The notes under the pieces: model-generated | Seen by the model: only the letters and a program-made list of their open reading frames with translations | Told to the model about the DNA's origin: nothing | Database searches by the model: none | Program-made: the position numbers and the translations under genes | Source: Clostridium sp. KNHs205 | Lineage (GTDB): Bacteria > Bacillota > Clostridia > Lachnospirales > Lachnospiraceae | Direction: 5' to 3' | Length of the DNA: 64,000 nt | Assembly: GCF_000702945.1 (NCBI RefSeq) | Contig: NZ_JNLE01000003.1 | Coordinates: forward strand, 4,449,501-4,513,500 | Shown here: piece by piece, positions 35,359-45,003 of the stretch | Layout of the letters: the number at the start of each line of letters is the position of its first letter | Numbering within the stretch: the first letter of the stretch is position 1

Positions 35359-36884
35359 TCTGCATCCTCTTTATTAACAGCATAATCCCTCACTACAGTC
35401 TGTACAAGTGAGGATATGCTTGTTTTCTCTGCCTGTAATATTTCTGAATTACCAAGGGCTTTTAATCTGTCCTTGGTAGCCTCACCCATACATACAAGTT
35501 TAGCTTTAATGGATCTTTTCAGATTCTCCGGCAGTTCATGATAAAATTCTTTCACTCCCAGGCTGCTGGCAAATATAAGATAGTCTGCATCCGAAATCTC
35601 TTTTAGGACTCTCTGTTTCTTATATTCCTCCGGAACCAGGCTATATAAAGGAAAGTCCTCGAATACTACATGATTATTCTTTAGTACGATTGTCATGTCT
35701 CCCGATGCATTCCCTGCCCGAAGAAGTAATAATCTGTCCTGTTCTGTCAGAAATGGAAGCAGTTCTCCTGCAAGTGCCCCACCATTGCCTTTCTCTGAAA
35801 CATAATCCGGCGTAAAGCCAAAACTTGCTATAGCATCGGCTGTTCCCTGTCCTACCGCAGCAATTTTAAAAGCTGCTAAACGTCTGAAATCTATTTTTTC
35901 TTCCTTTAATGCATCAAAAAATATCTGAACTCCATTATTGCTGGTAAATATAAGCCAGGTATACTCAAATAATCTGGAAATAAGTTCTTTAAATTCCAAT
36001 GATTTGGTATGCTTTTTAACCGTCAGAAAGCCAAAATTTATCACTGCTGCATCCTCTTCCCTTAAGGCATCTGAGAGCTTTCTCACAAAGCTTTCTGTTC
36101 CGGTTATACCAATTCGAACACCGGACAGGCTGCCTTTCCTGCCGGATAAGAAACGATATGCTGCTGTTTCACCAATCACTATAACGGCAGGTGCCTTTAT
36201 ATTTCTGCCGCTGGCTATTTCAGAGATGGTCCCCAAGGTTCCTCTGACGGTTATCTGATTATCCCTGGCGGCATTTGAAATGACTGCAGCCGGAGTATTA
36301 CTGTCCTTGCCTTCTTTTATCAATTCTGCAGTAATGGTCTTAATGCTCTCCATACCCATGAGAAAGATTAAAGTTCCCTCGACTTTCGCAAGGTTTTTAA
36401 AATCCCAGTCTTCTTCCTCCTTGTCCCGATGACCGGTTATTACATGAAAGCTCCTGCTTACGTTTCGGTGGGTAACAGGAATTCCGCCCAGTGCCGGGGC
36501 TGATAAGGATGAACTGATACCCGGTACCACTTCAAAGTCGATGCCGGCTTTCTGCAATGCAAGTATTTCTTCTCCGCCTCTTCCAAAAACAAAAGGATCG
36601 CCGCCTTTTAATCGAACGACTTTCTTTCCTTCCTCTGCTTTTCGTACAAGTATACGATTAATATCCTCCTGAGGGACAGAAATTCCTCCCGGAGTTTTGC
36701 CAACATCAATTTTTTCACAGTTTTCCGGTACCAGGTAAAGCAGCGACTCCGGTATCAGTCTGTCATATACCACTGCCTCGCAATTCTTTAAGAGCCTCTC
36801 ACCCTTTAGGGTTATAAGCTCAGGATCACCAGGCCCTGCACCTATAAGATATACTTTCCCTTTGGCATTTTTATTTCCATCCAT
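35355..36884 (-). CDS. cobA-hemD: Uroporphyrinogen-III methyltransferase / uroporphyrinogen-III synthase fusion
   Basis: A 509-residue bifunctional protein. Residues about 10-245 are the SAM-dependent methyltransferase that makes precorrin-2 (VYLIGAGPGDPELITLKG, VVRLKGGDPFVFGRGGEE, VTHRNVSRSFHVITGH). Residues about 255-500 are the HemD synthase (LSGVRIGITGTESFVRK, ending with LVQTVVRDYAV). This fusion is common in Clostridia. The ATG at 36884 stands 7 nt after AGGAGG; 36890 (GTG) is less likely. It directly follows hemC (11 nt). Confidence 0.95.
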   Translation of the reverse strand: MDGNKNAKGKVYLIGAGPGDPELITLKGERLLKNCEAVVYDRLIPESLLYLVPENCEKIDVGKTPGGISVPQEDINRILVRKAEEGKKVVRLKGGDPFVFGRGGEEILALQKAGIDFEVVPGISSSLSAPALGGIPVTHRNVSRSFHVITGHRDKEEEDWDFKNLAKVEGTLIFLMGMESIKTITAELIKEGKDSNTPAAVISNAARDNQITVRGTLGTISEIASGRNIKAPAVIVIGETAAYRFLSGRKGSLSGVRIGITGTESFVRKLSDALREEDAAVINFGFLTVKKHTKSLEFKELISRLFEYTWLIFTSNNGVQIFFDALKEEKIDFRRLAAFKIAAVGQGTADAIASFGFTPDYVSEKGNGGALAGELLPFLTEQDRLLLLRAGNASGDMTIVLKNNHVVFEDFPLYSLVPEEYKKQRVLKEISDADYLIFASSLGVKEFYHELPENLKRSIKAKLVCMGEATKDRLKALGNSEILQAEKTSISSLVQTVVRDYAVNKEDAE

Positions 36885-36895
36885 CGTCACTCCTC

Positions 36896-37789
36896 CTATT
36901 CCGGCTGTATTAAGCTTGCTCTTTTTAATTCATCCGTCACTTCACCTGCCAGAATAATTCTATCCTTTGATAATCCTGCTTTTTTAACACGAATGGCCTT
37001 TTCACCATTACCAAAGATGGCATGGATTGTCATGTTCTCTTTCTCTATTTCCGCATAGACACCTAAAGGTGTAGTACAGTCGGCTCCAAGGAGTTTAATG
37101 ACTTCTCTTTCAGCTTCGAATGCTTCTCTGGCTTCTTTATCAGACCAGCTGCCTAATAGATCACATAATGCCTGTTCTGTTCTTCCCTCCACAGCTATGA
37201 TTCCCTGTCCAGCTGCCGGTATAAAGCTTTCCGGTTCTAAATACTTAAAATCATACTCCGAAAGATTATCTGCCTGCAGTCTCTTAAGTCCTGCTGCTGC
37301 CAGCAGCAGCCCCTCATATTCACCTGCTGAAAGTTTGCCAAGTCTGGTGTTTACATTCCCTCTGAGTTCCCTGGCAACATAAGGAGTATCCGCTTCCAGC
37401 TGAAGCTTTCTTCTGGGGCTTCCGGTTCCAATAACCGCCTTCTCCTTAAGAGCTTCACCGGCACGGGTAACCAATACATCCCTTGGATCCTCTCTTTTAG
37501 AGACACCTATAATATCCAGCCCTTTCGGAAAGGATAAAGGCAGATCCTTGGCACTATGTACAGCAAGATCAATATCGCCCTTTAACATGGCCTCTTCAAG
37601 TTCAGCTACAAAAGCTCCCTTTCCTCCAAAATGAGTAAGTGCTACGCTTTGAATTCTGTCTCCCAGTGTACTTAAGGGAACAATCTCAAACTCCAGATCA
37701 GGCCTAAGGCTTTTCAGCTCTGCTATTACTGTTTCTGTCTGGACCAGTGCAAGTTTACTCTTTCGTGTTCCTACCCTGAGCTTCTTCAT
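36896..37789 (-). CDS. hemC: Hydroxymethylbilane synthase (porphobilinogen deaminase)
   Basis: A 297-residue enzyme assembling four porphobilinogens. N-terminus KKLRVGTRKSKLALVQTE, KGAFVAELEEAML, LRGNVNTRLGKL and the cofactor-attachment Cys in LGADCTTPLGVYA. The ATG at 37789 matches the family start. The frame is open upstream to a TTG at 37867 through repeat copy C; that extension (27 residues) is not family-like. Confidence 0.95.
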   Translation of the reverse strand: MKKLRVGTRKSKLALVQTETVIAELKSLRPDLEFEIVPLSTLGDRIQSVALTHFGGKGAFVAELEEAMLKGDIDLAVHSAKDLPLSFPKGLDIIGVSKREDPRDVLVTRAGEALKEKAVIGTGSPRRKLQLEADTPYVARELRGNVNTRLGKLSAGEYEGLLLAAAGLKRLQADNLSEYDFKYLEPESFIPAAGQGIIAVEGRTEQALCDLLGSWSDKEAREAFEAEREVIKLLGADCTTPLGVYAEIEKENMTIHAIFGNGEKAIRVKKAGLSKDRIILAGEVTDELKRASLIQPE

Positions 37790-37799
37790 CCATACACCT

Positions 37800-37896
37800 A
37801 TTGCATACCGCGGATATAATGCGGTACTGCCACTATTAAAAAGAGTGAAAGAATCTCTTTGTGGCAACCTTTCCTATCATTATTTTCTTTCAATCT
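37800..37896 (-). repeat. Dispersed structured repeat, copy C (before hemC)
   Basis: Third copy: hairpin ATACCGCGG...GCGGTA, CTGCCAC, AAAAAGAGTGAAAGAATCTC, GTGGCA, then TTCTTTCAATC. The proximal hairpin carries changes on both arms relative to copies A and B that keep pairing (CCGC/GCGG instead of TCGCAGG/CCTGCGA). The element begins 11 nt upstream of the hemC ATG. Confidence 0.85.
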
Positions 37897-38025
37897 AACG
37901 TAGATGCATAACGCTAATTGATTTGCGTCATTGCCAATATAAGAAATACGGAATGTTAATTAAATCAGAAAGACAATTTCTACCCCTATAAATATATTAT
38001 ATTACATATACAATTCCAAATTATC

Positions 38026-38685
38026 TTATTTTATGTCACTACTGTCCTGATGTAATTCTTTTTTCATTTCTTCAATGATATCATAAATGTCTTCTTCGGT
38101 AAGATTACCTTTTTTCTTCTCACCGATTTCTGCCATTCTTATATACACCTGTTTTCTTTCCCGTTCTGTGTGAAATTCACTTTTGACCAGCTTTCTGGCA
38201 TTTCCCATTTTATCTGATAAGAGTCCTATATAATCCGGCAGGTTCTTCTCCACCGTCTTTTTAATCTGCTGTGTCAGCACCGGACTGTTACCGGAGGAGG
38301 TGATTCCCACCGTAATGGATTTTTTCCGCACATAAGCTGGAAAAATAAAGCTGCATTCTTCTTTTACATCCACAACATTAACCGGTATTCCTTTTGTCTT
38401 GCAATCAACAGAAATCCTTCTGTTCAGTTCTTTATCATCCGTTGCTGCAATTACCAAAAAGGCTTCCTGTAAATCCTCTTCTTTATAGTCTCTCTCTATT
38501 ATTTCCACTAAAGGTCTATGATTAGCTTCCAGCTCTATAAATTCCGGAATAATTCTGCTTGCAACAATTGTCAGACCGGCTTCAAAGTCAAGTAAAGCAA
38601 CAGCTTTTCTAAGGGCTACCTTGCCACCGCCGATTATAAGACATTTTTTACCCCTCAGCTCTACAAACATAGGAAAATACGCCAT
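38026..38685 (-). CDS. sirC: Precorrin-2 dehydrogenase / sirohydrochlorin ferrochelatase family
   Basis: A 219-residue protein of the Met8p/CysG N-terminal type, NAD-dependent oxidation of precorrin-2 to sirohydrochlorin. Rossmann motif KKCLIIGGGKVALRKA, VIAATDDKELNRRIS, and SSGNSPVLTQQIKK. It links the pathway to siroheme or B12. AAAGGAGG upstream; overlaps the hemA stop by one base. Confidence 0.93.
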   Translation of the reverse strand: MAYFPMFVELRGKKCLIIGGGKVALRKAVALLDFEAGLTIVASRIIPEFIELEANHRPLVEIIERDYKEEDLQEAFLVIAATDDKELNRRISVDCKTKGIPVNVVDVKEECSFIFPAYVRKKSITVGITSSGNSPVLTQQIKKTVEKNLPDYIGLLSDKMGNARKLVKSEFHTERERKQVYIRMAEIGEKKKGNLTEEDIYDIIEEMKKELHQDSSDIK

Positions 38686-39872
38686 TACCGGTCCCTCCTT
38701 TTGCCGTATGGCTTTAGTTCCTCCGCCGCAAGCTCCAGGCTCCTTAGGAGGGTTTCAAGCTCTTCTCTGTTGACATGACTTTTCATATGGTATAACAAGG
38801 TTTCTAAGGAAGTCTCTTTCAGATTACCCTTAATTCGTTCAAGCTCAGGTAAAAATCCATGAAATATCACTGTCTTCAAGAACTCATCTGTTCTTTTATC
38901 TATAATCTTACGAGCGATTACAGCTTCTTCTTCTTTCACCTTATTATTTTCCTCTGCCAGTTCCTCAAAGTAATCCATATCTATTAATTGAATTCCTTCC
39001 ATACCTCTGATGTCCTTATCAACATCTCTTGGAACAGCAAGATCTATAAATAATCTTTTCTTCCTATCAGTCAGGGCGTTTTCAAGCTCCTTAAAGGTAA
39101 TGGTATAATGAGGGCTCTGGGTAGCACTGATAATAACATCCGCGTCTTTTATTGCCTCGTACCGGTCCTTGTAGTCATAATATTTTATCCCTGTAAACTG
39201 AGTTTCGACATCATCTCCTGACATGTGATTTCTAACAGTACCTGCTATAGCAATACCCGGTGTTCCGTAAAGATTCTTCATCACGATGCTTCCCATCTTA
39301 CCGGATATGCCTATTATCAGAACCTTTTTAACCTGCAACTCATCTGCCTGAAAGGTTATAACTTCCTTGGCGGTTAATGTTCCCACAGAAACCGGAGTTT
39401 TTGACAGTCTGGTTTCTGTCTTTACTGCTTTTGAACAGGAAATTGCTTCACGAAACAGGGTATTTAACAGATACGAGGTATTTCCGCCCTCATATGCCTG
39501 TCCATAATCTCTCTTTACCTGCCCAAGAATTTCATCTTCTCCCATCACCATAGAATCCAGGCCACTGGCAACGGTCATCAGATGCTTTACCGCTCCTTCT
39601 CCCTCATAACGGAGAAAATATTTCTTTAAATCCTTTAGATCCAGACCTTTATACGCAGCCATCAGTTCCATAGCCCTGTCAGCTGCTGCTTTATCCCCTG
39701 TAACATATATTTCTGTCCGGTTGCAGGTAGTTATTAATACACACTCCCCGATATTTTCTTCTTTCTTAACCAGGCTTAAGTACTCTTCTTTTTCACTTCC
39801 GGAAAACGCAAGCTGTTCTCTGATATCTACCGGAGCAGTTTTATGGCTGATGCCTATTTGATATATATCCAT
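38685..39872 (-). CDS. hemA: Glutamyl-tRNA reductase
   Basis: A 395-residue enzyme that reduces glutamyl-tRNA to glutamate-1-semialdehyde, the committed step of tetrapyrrole synthesis. Motifs: IGISHKTAPVDIREQLAFS, the catalytic Cys in TTCNRTEIYV, MGEDEILGQVKRDY and the NADPH domain VLIIGISGKMGSIV. The ATG at 39872 fits the family; 39917 would read through a leader hairpin. First gene of hemA-sirC-hemC-cobA/hemD-hemB-hemL. Confidence 0.96.
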   Translation of the reverse strand: MDIYQIGISHKTAPVDIREQLAFSGSEKEEYLSLVKKEENIGECVLITTCNRTEIYVTGDKAAADRAMELMAAYKGLDLKDLKKYFLRYEGEGAVKHLMTVASGLDSMVMGEDEILGQVKRDYGQAYEGGNTSYLLNTLFREAISCSKAVKTETRLSKTPVSVGTLTAKEVITFQADELQVKKVLIIGISGKMGSIVMKNLYGTPGIAIAGTVRNHMSGDDVETQFTGIKYYDYKDRYEAIKDADVIISATQSPHYTITFKELENALTDRKKRLFIDLAVPRDVDKDIRGMEGIQLIDMDYFEELAEENNKVKEEEAVIARKIIDKRTDEFLKTVIFHGFLPELERIKGNLKETSLETLLYHMKSHVNREELETLLRSLELAAEELKPYGKRRDR

Positions 39873-39886
39873 ACTAATTCCAATCT

Positions 39887-39901
39887 GTGTGCCGGGCACA
39901 C
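39887..39901 (-). promoter_or_regulatory. Stem-loop before the hemA ribosome binding site
   Basis: GTGTGCC (39887-39893) and GGCACAC (39895-39901) form a compact palindrome between promoter and start codon; GATTGGA follows on the minus strand. Confidence 0.6.
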
Positions 39902-39934
39902 CTTTATCTCTGGCCAATTAAAGCTCTGAGGAAT

Positions 39935-39963
39935 ATTATATCATAACGCTATTCACCTTGCAA
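39935..39963 (-). promoter_or_regulatory. Promoter of the hem operon
   Basis: Minus strand TTGCAA (39958-39963), 17-nt spacer, TATAAT (39935-39940). Transcription should start near 39928, leaving a leader of about 55 nt with the small palindrome. I see no cobalamin riboswitch core here. Confidence 0.8.
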
Positions 39964-40048
39964 ACACGTGAGAAGCCATGCGCTGCCTTAATGTGATTAC
40001 CGCAATGCCAGAGCCTGCCGGCTTACCGTTCCATAAATTAACATATTC

Positions 40049-40077
40049 TTGACAAAAGAAAGCTTTTAGCATAAGAT
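40049..40077 (+). promoter_or_regulatory. Promoter upstream of the flavodoxin gene
   Basis: TTGACA (40049-40054), 17-nt spacer, TAAGAT (40072-40077). The start codon is 168 nt further on, so the leader is long; I see no known riboswitch in it. Confidence 0.75.
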
Positions 40078-40245
40078 ATCAGTTAGACAACATACATAGG
40101 CCATTATCACTATAAGAGTTGTATTAGATGAACTTATTATTCTCTCTAAAAATAAAAAGTAAAGAGCTTAAATGCAGCTTATACCGCTTTATTAAAATGT
40201 ACAAGTACTTAGTTCAACCTAATATTACTAAGAAAGGAGCAAAGG

Positions 40246-40725
40246 ATGAACACATTAGTTGTTTTCTATTCTCTGGAAGGAAACACCAAGATCATTGCTG
40301 ACATCCTGGCAGAAGAATTAGATTCCGATTGTATAGAGTTAAAGCCGGACAAAGAAATACCCAAAGGAGGTTTAACCAAATTCTTTTGGGGTGGAAAGAG
40401 CGTTCTTTTCCATGAGAAGCCCAAACTGGTAAATGACCTGCCGGATTTATCCAATTACGATACAATTTTTATCGGAACTCCGATCTGGGCAAGTTCGTAT
40501 TCACCTCCTATCGCTTCTTTTCTGGAGCAGGTGTCCATAAAAGACAAGCAGCTGGCCTTCTTTGCCTGCCATGCAGGCGGTGGTGCAGATAAATGCTTTG
40601 ACAAACTGGCCGCAGAATTAAAAGACAATACCGTAATTGGAACCATCTCTTTCGCAGATCCTTCCAAGGAAGAAAAAGATAAAGTTAAATCCCAGGTTAA
40701 ACGCTGGCTTCACGAAATAACTTAG
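40246..40725 (+). CDS. Flavodoxin family protein
   Basis: A 159-residue FMN-binding protein. The phosphate loop is YSLEGNTKIIAD at about 9-20 (S-x-EGNT rather than the usual T-x-TGNT), with IFIGTPIWASSYSPPI as the isoalloxazine-binding 60s loop. Probably a low-potential electron carrier or a flavodoxin-like reductase. AAAGGAG lies upstream of the ATG. It has its own promoter and a terminator shared with the convergent cheY-like gene. Confidence 0.88.
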   Translation: MNTLVVFYSLEGNTKIIADILAEELDSDCIELKPDKEIPKGGLTKFFWGGKSVLFHEKPKLVNDLPDLSNYDTIFIGTPIWASSYSPPIASFLEQVSIKDKQLAFFACHAGGGADKCFDKLAAELKDNTVIGTISFADPSKEEKDKVKSQVKRWLHEIT

Positions 40726-40780
40726 AAATAGAGCAGGCAACGATGGAACCCAAAAAGTAAAACAGCTTCTATCAAAAAAG

Positions 40781-40822
40781 GCTTACACCGACGACCATAA
40801 GTCATCTGTGTAAGCTTTTTTA
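40781..40822 (+). terminator. Bidirectional terminator between flavodoxin and cheY-like genes
   Basis: GCTTACAC (40781-40788) pairs with GTGTAAGC (40808-40815), T-run 40816-40821 on the plus strand and A-run 40774-40779 before it, serving both convergent genes. Confidence 0.9.
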
Positions 40823-40833
40823 TCTGAATTTTA

Positions 40834-41196
40834 TTAGAGAAAATTAAGCTTTTTCACTTGCTGCAGAACATCACCTTCTCTGAAAGGCTTCACAATAAAT
40901 CCTTTGGCACCGGCACGGATGGAATCATTGATCATTTCTTCCTGTCCCATGGCCGATACCATTATAACCTTACAGTTCTTGTCAATTCTTTTTATAGTCT
41001 GAAGGGCTTCTATCCCATCCATTCCAGGCATTGTTATATCCATCGTCACAAATTCAGGTTTCAGCAAAAGATACTTCTCTACAGCATCTCTTCCATTAGA
41101 AGCTTCACCTACTACCTCGTAGCCATTTTTCTCAAGTATATCTGCCAATACTTTTCTCATAAATATAGCATCGTCAGCAATTAAAACTTTCTTCAT
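40834..41196 (-). CDS. cheY: Stand-alone CheY-like response regulator
   Basis: A 120-residue receiver domain only: acidic pocket IADDAIF (Asp 8,9), phosphorylated Asp in FVTMDITMPGMDG (about 54), Thr/Ser in IMVSAMG and Lys in FIVKPF. It matches the single-domain CheY of Clostridia that acts on the flagellar switch. No other chemotaxis genes are in the window, so the partner is not known. Transcribed convergent with the flavodoxin gene. Confidence 0.85.
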   Translation of the reverse strand: MKKVLIADDAIFMRKVLADILEKNGYEVVGEASNGRDAVEKYLLLKPEFVTMDITMPGMDGIEALQTIKRIDKNCKVIMVSAMGQEEMINDSIRAGAKGFIVKPFREGDVLQQVKKLNFL

Positions 41197-41265
41197 GTCC
41201 CCTCCGATAACCTGCTTAACTTGATACCTTTAGAGGTATTTTCTCATTTAAACATGTTTTATATA

Positions 41266-43677
41266 CTAACGAACTACAATATTATAAATTTTATCTTTAA
41301 CATATATTTCTTTCACTATAGTTTTTCCTTCAAGGAATTGAGTAACGGTTTCGGTTCCCATTACTTTTTCCTTTACAGTATCCTGTTCTTCTCCCCTATT
41401 TATCAATACTGTAGCTTTTAACTTACCATTTACCTGAACAGCTATTTCCAACTGACTTTCTATGGTTTTCTCTTCTTCCCATATCGGCCAGGTAGTCTCA
41501 AACAGATTACCTTCAAAGCCAGCCAGGCTCCAGAGTTCTTCTGTCATATGAGGTGCTACAGGATTTAACAGGATCAGGAAGGTACGGTACTCAGCCTTCG
41601 TTATTTTACCAACCTTATTAAAATCGTTAATTAAGGACATTAATGCAGCAACAGCCGTATTGAATTTGAGGCCTTCAAAGTCCAGGCTGACTTTCTTAAT
41701 GGTCTGATGCATCTTAATCTCTAATTCTTTTGAATATCCCTTCTCTTCGGTTACAAGATCCTGCAGCTTCCATACTCTCTCAAGGAATCTACGGCAGCCC
41801 TTTACACCATCATTAGACCAGGCAGCACTTAATTCAAATGCACCGATGAACATCTCATAAGTACGAAGTGTGTCTGCACCAAATTCATTTACGATATCAT
41901 CCGGGTTAATTACATTTCCTCTGGATTTGGACATCTTCTCACCGTTCTCACCAAGAATCATACCATGGGAGGTTCTCTTTCTGTAAGGTTCCGGCTCACT
42001 GACTAATCCTAAATCATAAAGGAATTTATGCCAGAATCTTGAGTATAAAAGATGAAGTGTGGTATGCTCCATACCGCCGTTGTACCAATCAACAGGCAGC
42101 CAGTAATCCAGAGCTTCCTTGGAAGCAAAAGCATCCATATTGTCAGGATCGATATAACGAAGGAAATACCAGGAGGAACCTGCCCACTGAGGCATGGTAT
42201 CTGTCTCCCTGTGAGCATGTCCGCCGCAATTAGGGCAGGTAGTCTCAACCCAGTCTGTCATACGGGCAATAGGGGATTCACCATTTTCTCCAGGTTCATA
42301 GCTTTCTGTTTCAGGCAGCAGCAGCGGTAATTCACTTTCAGGAACGGGCACAAAACCGCATTTCTCACAGTGAACCAGAGGAATAGGTTCTCCCCAGTAT
42401 CTCTGTCTTGAGAATACCCAGTCTCTTAATTTAAAATTTACGGTCTTCTTACCGATCCCTTTTTCTTCTACCCACTCAGTCATACGTTTCTTGGCTTCTG
42501 TAACCATTAAGCCATTTAAGAAATCAGAATTAATTAATTTTCCGTTATAATCAGTAAAGGCTTCCTCTTCTACGTTACCGCCTTCAATTACGGGTATTAT
42601 AGAAAGCCCGAATTTCCTGGCGAATTCCCAGTCTCTTGTATCATGTGCAGGAACTGCCATAATAGCACCCGTTCCGTAGGTCATAAGGACATAATCAGAA
42701 ATCCAGACAGGTACTTCTTTCCCTGTAACAGGATTAACAGCGGTAATTCCTTTGACCTCAACACCAGTTTTGTCTTTGGCAAGCTCAGCTCTTTCAAAGT
42801 CTGATTTCTTGGCTGCTGCTTCTCTGTAGGCAGTAACTTCTTCCCAGTTCTCGATATTGCTCTGGTATTTATCCAATAAACCATGTTCGGGTGAGATTAC
42901 CATATAAGTAGCACCAAATAAAGTATCAGGTCTTGTGGTAAAGATCTTAAGGGTTTCGTCTGCTCCCACCAATTTAAAATCTATTTCGGCACCTTCTGAA
43001 CGGCCAATCCAGTTCTTCTGCTGATTCTTGATACGGTCTGCATAATCTACCAGGTCAAGATCATCGATTAAACGGTCTGCATAAGCAGTGATCTTTAACA
43101 TCCACTGACTCTTAACCTTGTGTACGACTTCACTGCCGCAGCGTTCACACACCCCGTTTACCACTTCCTCATTTGCAAGTCCAACCTGACAGGAGGTACA
43201 CCAATTAATTGGCATCTCTGCTTTGTAGGCCAGCCCTTTTTCAAATAATTTAAGGAAGATCCATTGTGTCCATTTATAGTAGTTCGGATCTGTTGTGTTG
43301 ATCTCTCTCTCCCAGTCAAAGGAATAACCCAGAGACTGAAGCTGTTCTTTGAAATGCTTTATATTATTATCCGTTACTATCCTTGGATGAATTTTATTCT
43401 TGATGGCATAATTTTCAGTAGGAAGTCCGAAGGCGTCCCAGCCCATAGGGTATAGCACATTATAACCTTCCAGTCTTCTCTTCCTTGCAATGATATCAAG
43501 TGCAGTATAAGGTCTTGGATGGCCTACATGCAGTCCCTGTCCTGAAGGATAAGGAAACTCAACAAGGGCGTAGTATTTTGGCTTACTTTTGTCTATTCCG
43601 GTCTTAAAAGCATTGCTCTTTTCCCAGATGTCCTGCCACTTTTTTTCAATTTTCTTCGGTGAATAATCCTCTGTCAC
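41266..43677 (-). CDS. leuS: Leucyl-tRNA synthetase
   Basis: An 803-residue class I synthetase. HIGH motif as HVGH in [21 protein letters not shown]1 editing domain (about 225-420, [14 protein letters not shown]), KMSKS in [11 protein letters not shown], anticodon-binding and C-terminal domains. The start is GTG at 43677 with AGGAGG 9 nt upstream; a reading to 43725 adds 16 residues that the family lacks. No T-box leader is visible upstream. Confidence 0.97.
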   Translation of the reverse strand: MTEDYSPKKIEKKWQDIWEKSNAFKTGIDKSKPKYYALVEFPYPSGQGLHVGHPRPYTALDIIARKRRLEGYNVLYPMGWDAFGLPTENYAIKNKIHPRIVTDNNIKHFKEQLQSLGYSFDWEREINTTDPNYYKWTQWIFLKLFEKGLAYKAEMPINWCTSCQVGLANEEVVNGVCERCGSEVVHKVKSQWMLKITAYADRLIDDLDLVDYADRIKNQQKNWIGRSEGAEIDFKLVGADETLKIFTTRPDTLFGATYMVISPEHGLLDKYQSNIENWEEVTAYREAAAKKSDFERAELAKDKTGVEVKGITAVNPVTGKEVPVWISDYVLMTYGTGAIMAVPAHDTRDWEFARKFGLSIIPVIEGGNVEEEAFTDYNGKLINSDFLNGLMVTEAKKRMTEWVEEKGIGKKTVNFKLRDWVFSRQRYWGEPIPLVHCEKCGFVPVPESELPLLLPETESYEPGENGESPIARMTDWVETTCPNCGGHAHRETDTMPQWAGSSWYFLRYIDPDNMDAFASKEALDYWLPVDWYNGGMEHTTLHLLYSRFWHKFLYDLGLVSEPEPYRKRTSHGMILGENGEKMSKSRGNVINPDDIVNEFGADTLRTYEMFIGAFELSAAWSNDGVKGCRRFLERVWKLQDLVTEEKGYSKELEIKMHQTIKKVSLDFEGLKFNTAVAALMSLINDFNKVGKITKAEYRTFLILLNPVAPHMTEELWSLAGFEGNLFETTWPIWEEEKTIESQLEIAVQVNGKLKATVLINRGEEQDTVKEKVMGTETVTQFLEGKTIVKEIYVKDKIYNIVVR

Positions 43678-43875
43678 GCTAAATGACCTCCTAAAATGTA
43701 CTATATTTTTCTTAATTATACACATTATTTATTATTTTAACAACACTAAAACTTAATTTCTGTTTTTCTTTTAGGAAGTAAAAATTATGTGGGACTGGGT
43801 GTTATTATTAATTTTAAGTATGGAGATGTATGAAAAGATTTGGATGGTGAAAGGGACAGGTTCTAACAAGGGGAC

Positions 43876-44090
43876 GGCAATTAGCAGAACCTGGAAAGAA
43901 TTCATGCACTCATTCCAATGTATAAGAAGTCCTAATTTCTCTGATGCTTTTGTGCTGGACATAGCCTCAAACAGATAACTCGCTTCGCTCAGACAATCTG
44001 TTTGAGGCTATAGCACAAATGCTTCAGAGAAAAGGACTTCTAATACATTTCCATAGGCGCATTCATTCTTTCCAGGTTCTGCTAATTGCC
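43876..44090. repeat. Long imperfect inverted repeat (~100-bp arms)
   Basis: Left arm 43876-43976 and right arm 43996-44090 are inverted near-copies: GGCAATTAGCAGAACCTGGA at the left end matches the complement of the right end, ATAGCCTCAAACAGAT at 43961-43976 pairs with 43996-44011, and most bases between also pair. The 19-nt loop contains ACTCGCTTCGCTCAGA. It covers the gap between leuS and a small membrane-protein gene. Just left of it GGGACAGGTTCT and GGGGACGG occur, motifs often seen near REP-like elements. Confidence 0.9.
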
Positions 44091-44163
44091 TGAAATGTTG
44101 AAAAGACAGGTGCATCGATACTCAGATATTAGTGTGATAATTTTAATAGATGGTTTAAGAGCT

Positions 44164-44298
44164 TTATATATGGCTGTTTTTTTCGATATATAGCTTAAGG
44201 GCTTTGATAGCCAGAACCAGAGTATAGATAAAAAGACTGTATAAAGGAATACTTATAAAAGTGACAATTAATAACATAAATAAGGATAAAAAAGGCAT
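44164..44298 (-). CDS. Small membrane protein, 44 residues
   Basis: ATG at 44296-44298 with AAAGGAG 6 nt upstream, stop TAA at 44164-44166. The product is hydrophobic (MPFLSLFMLLIVTFISIPLY, SLFIYTLVLAI) with a short basic end (KALKLYIEKNSHI). Its layout matches the 52-residue product at 24730-24888. No family assigned. Confidence 0.65.
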   Translation of the reverse strand: MPFLSLFMLLIVTFISIPLYSLFIYTLVLAIKALKLYIEKNSHI

Positions 44299-44366
44299 TT
44301 ATATTCTCCTTTCATTTTCATATAGCTCCATTCAGGCCAAATAACTACTTACATATTCGTTATGTA

Positions 44367-44804
44367 TTATTTAAAATGATTATCGAGCATGCTGAAATAT
44401 AATTGATTTATTTTATCACATAGCTCATAATCTGCTTTATAGCCTTTTTCTATGTTAATAATATAGAACGGATTACTTGCTGCAAAATCTATATTTGAGG
44501 AATCTTTCATATTTAGTTGAAACATTAAAAACTTGCACCCGGTATAGTCCTTAAATTCCTGAGTTCCTTTCCCCTTTAACTCTACCCTTTTAAGATAACT
44601 TAATAATTGTATCTTTTCATCTTCAGACAAAACTTCCTTTTCTAAAGGCAAGGAATATATTGTGATTGACTCTATTTGGGATATTGGCAGATTTCTCATA
44701 GGATATAATCCCAGATTATTGTATATAAACCAGGCCAGTATGATTACTGTTAAAAGAACTACCAACATTCCAGCTATTAATTTACTATGATATGAATTTT
44801 TCAT
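44367..44804 (-). CDS. Hypothetical membrane-anchored protein
   Basis: A 145-residue protein with a single N-terminal membrane segment (LIAGMLVVLLTVIILAWFIY, about 9-28) and an extracytoplasmic domain of about 110 residues with mixed strands and helices (SQIESITIYSLPLEKEVL, KFLMFQLNMKD). No known family recognised. AAAGGA lies 12 nt upstream of the ATG. The small membrane-protein gene follows 68 nt downstream, so the two could be cotranscribed. Confidence 0.6.
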   Translation of the reverse strand: MKNSYHSKLIAGMLVVLLTVIILAWFIYNNLGLYPMRNLPISQIESITIYSLPLEKEVLSEDEKIQLLSYLKRVELKGKGTQEFKDYTGCKFLMFQLNMKDSSNIDFAASNPFYIINIEKGYKADYELCDKINQLYFSMLDNHFK

Positions 44805-45003
44805 TAAACAGTTATTCCTTTACATCAATTTACAATTAATATATAGGATTGCTTTATGATTGTCAATGGATTCCATTCTTATTAAAACTTAGTAAAGGCT
44901 TGATTGATATGAATAGAATATATATAATAAATCAAGAAATACTGTAAGTCATAACACAGAACCTAAAGTTTTGTAACAACTACCATAAGAAAGATGAGGC
45001 ACT

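Noticed and set aside
37790-37867. N-terminal extension of HemC or a conserved leader peptide within the dispersed repeat
   Set aside because: The repeat copies before hemC and hemL can be read as similar short peptides (MPxRxSFT), but the bglA copy has an early stop, and no proper ribosome site precedes them. Similarity follows from the DNA repeat.
39873-40048. Cobalamin riboswitch upstream of hemA
   Set aside because: A B12-linked operon made this likely, but the conserved core elements are not seen; only a promoter and a short palindrome are present.
43678-43860. T-box leader for leuS
   Set aside because: No TGGNACC-type T-box sequence or leader hairpins upstream; only an AT-rich stretch.
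43771-43978. Two ~63-codon frames in the leuS upstream gap
   Set aside because: They lie in the inverted repeat, on both strands, without ribosome sites or known similarity.
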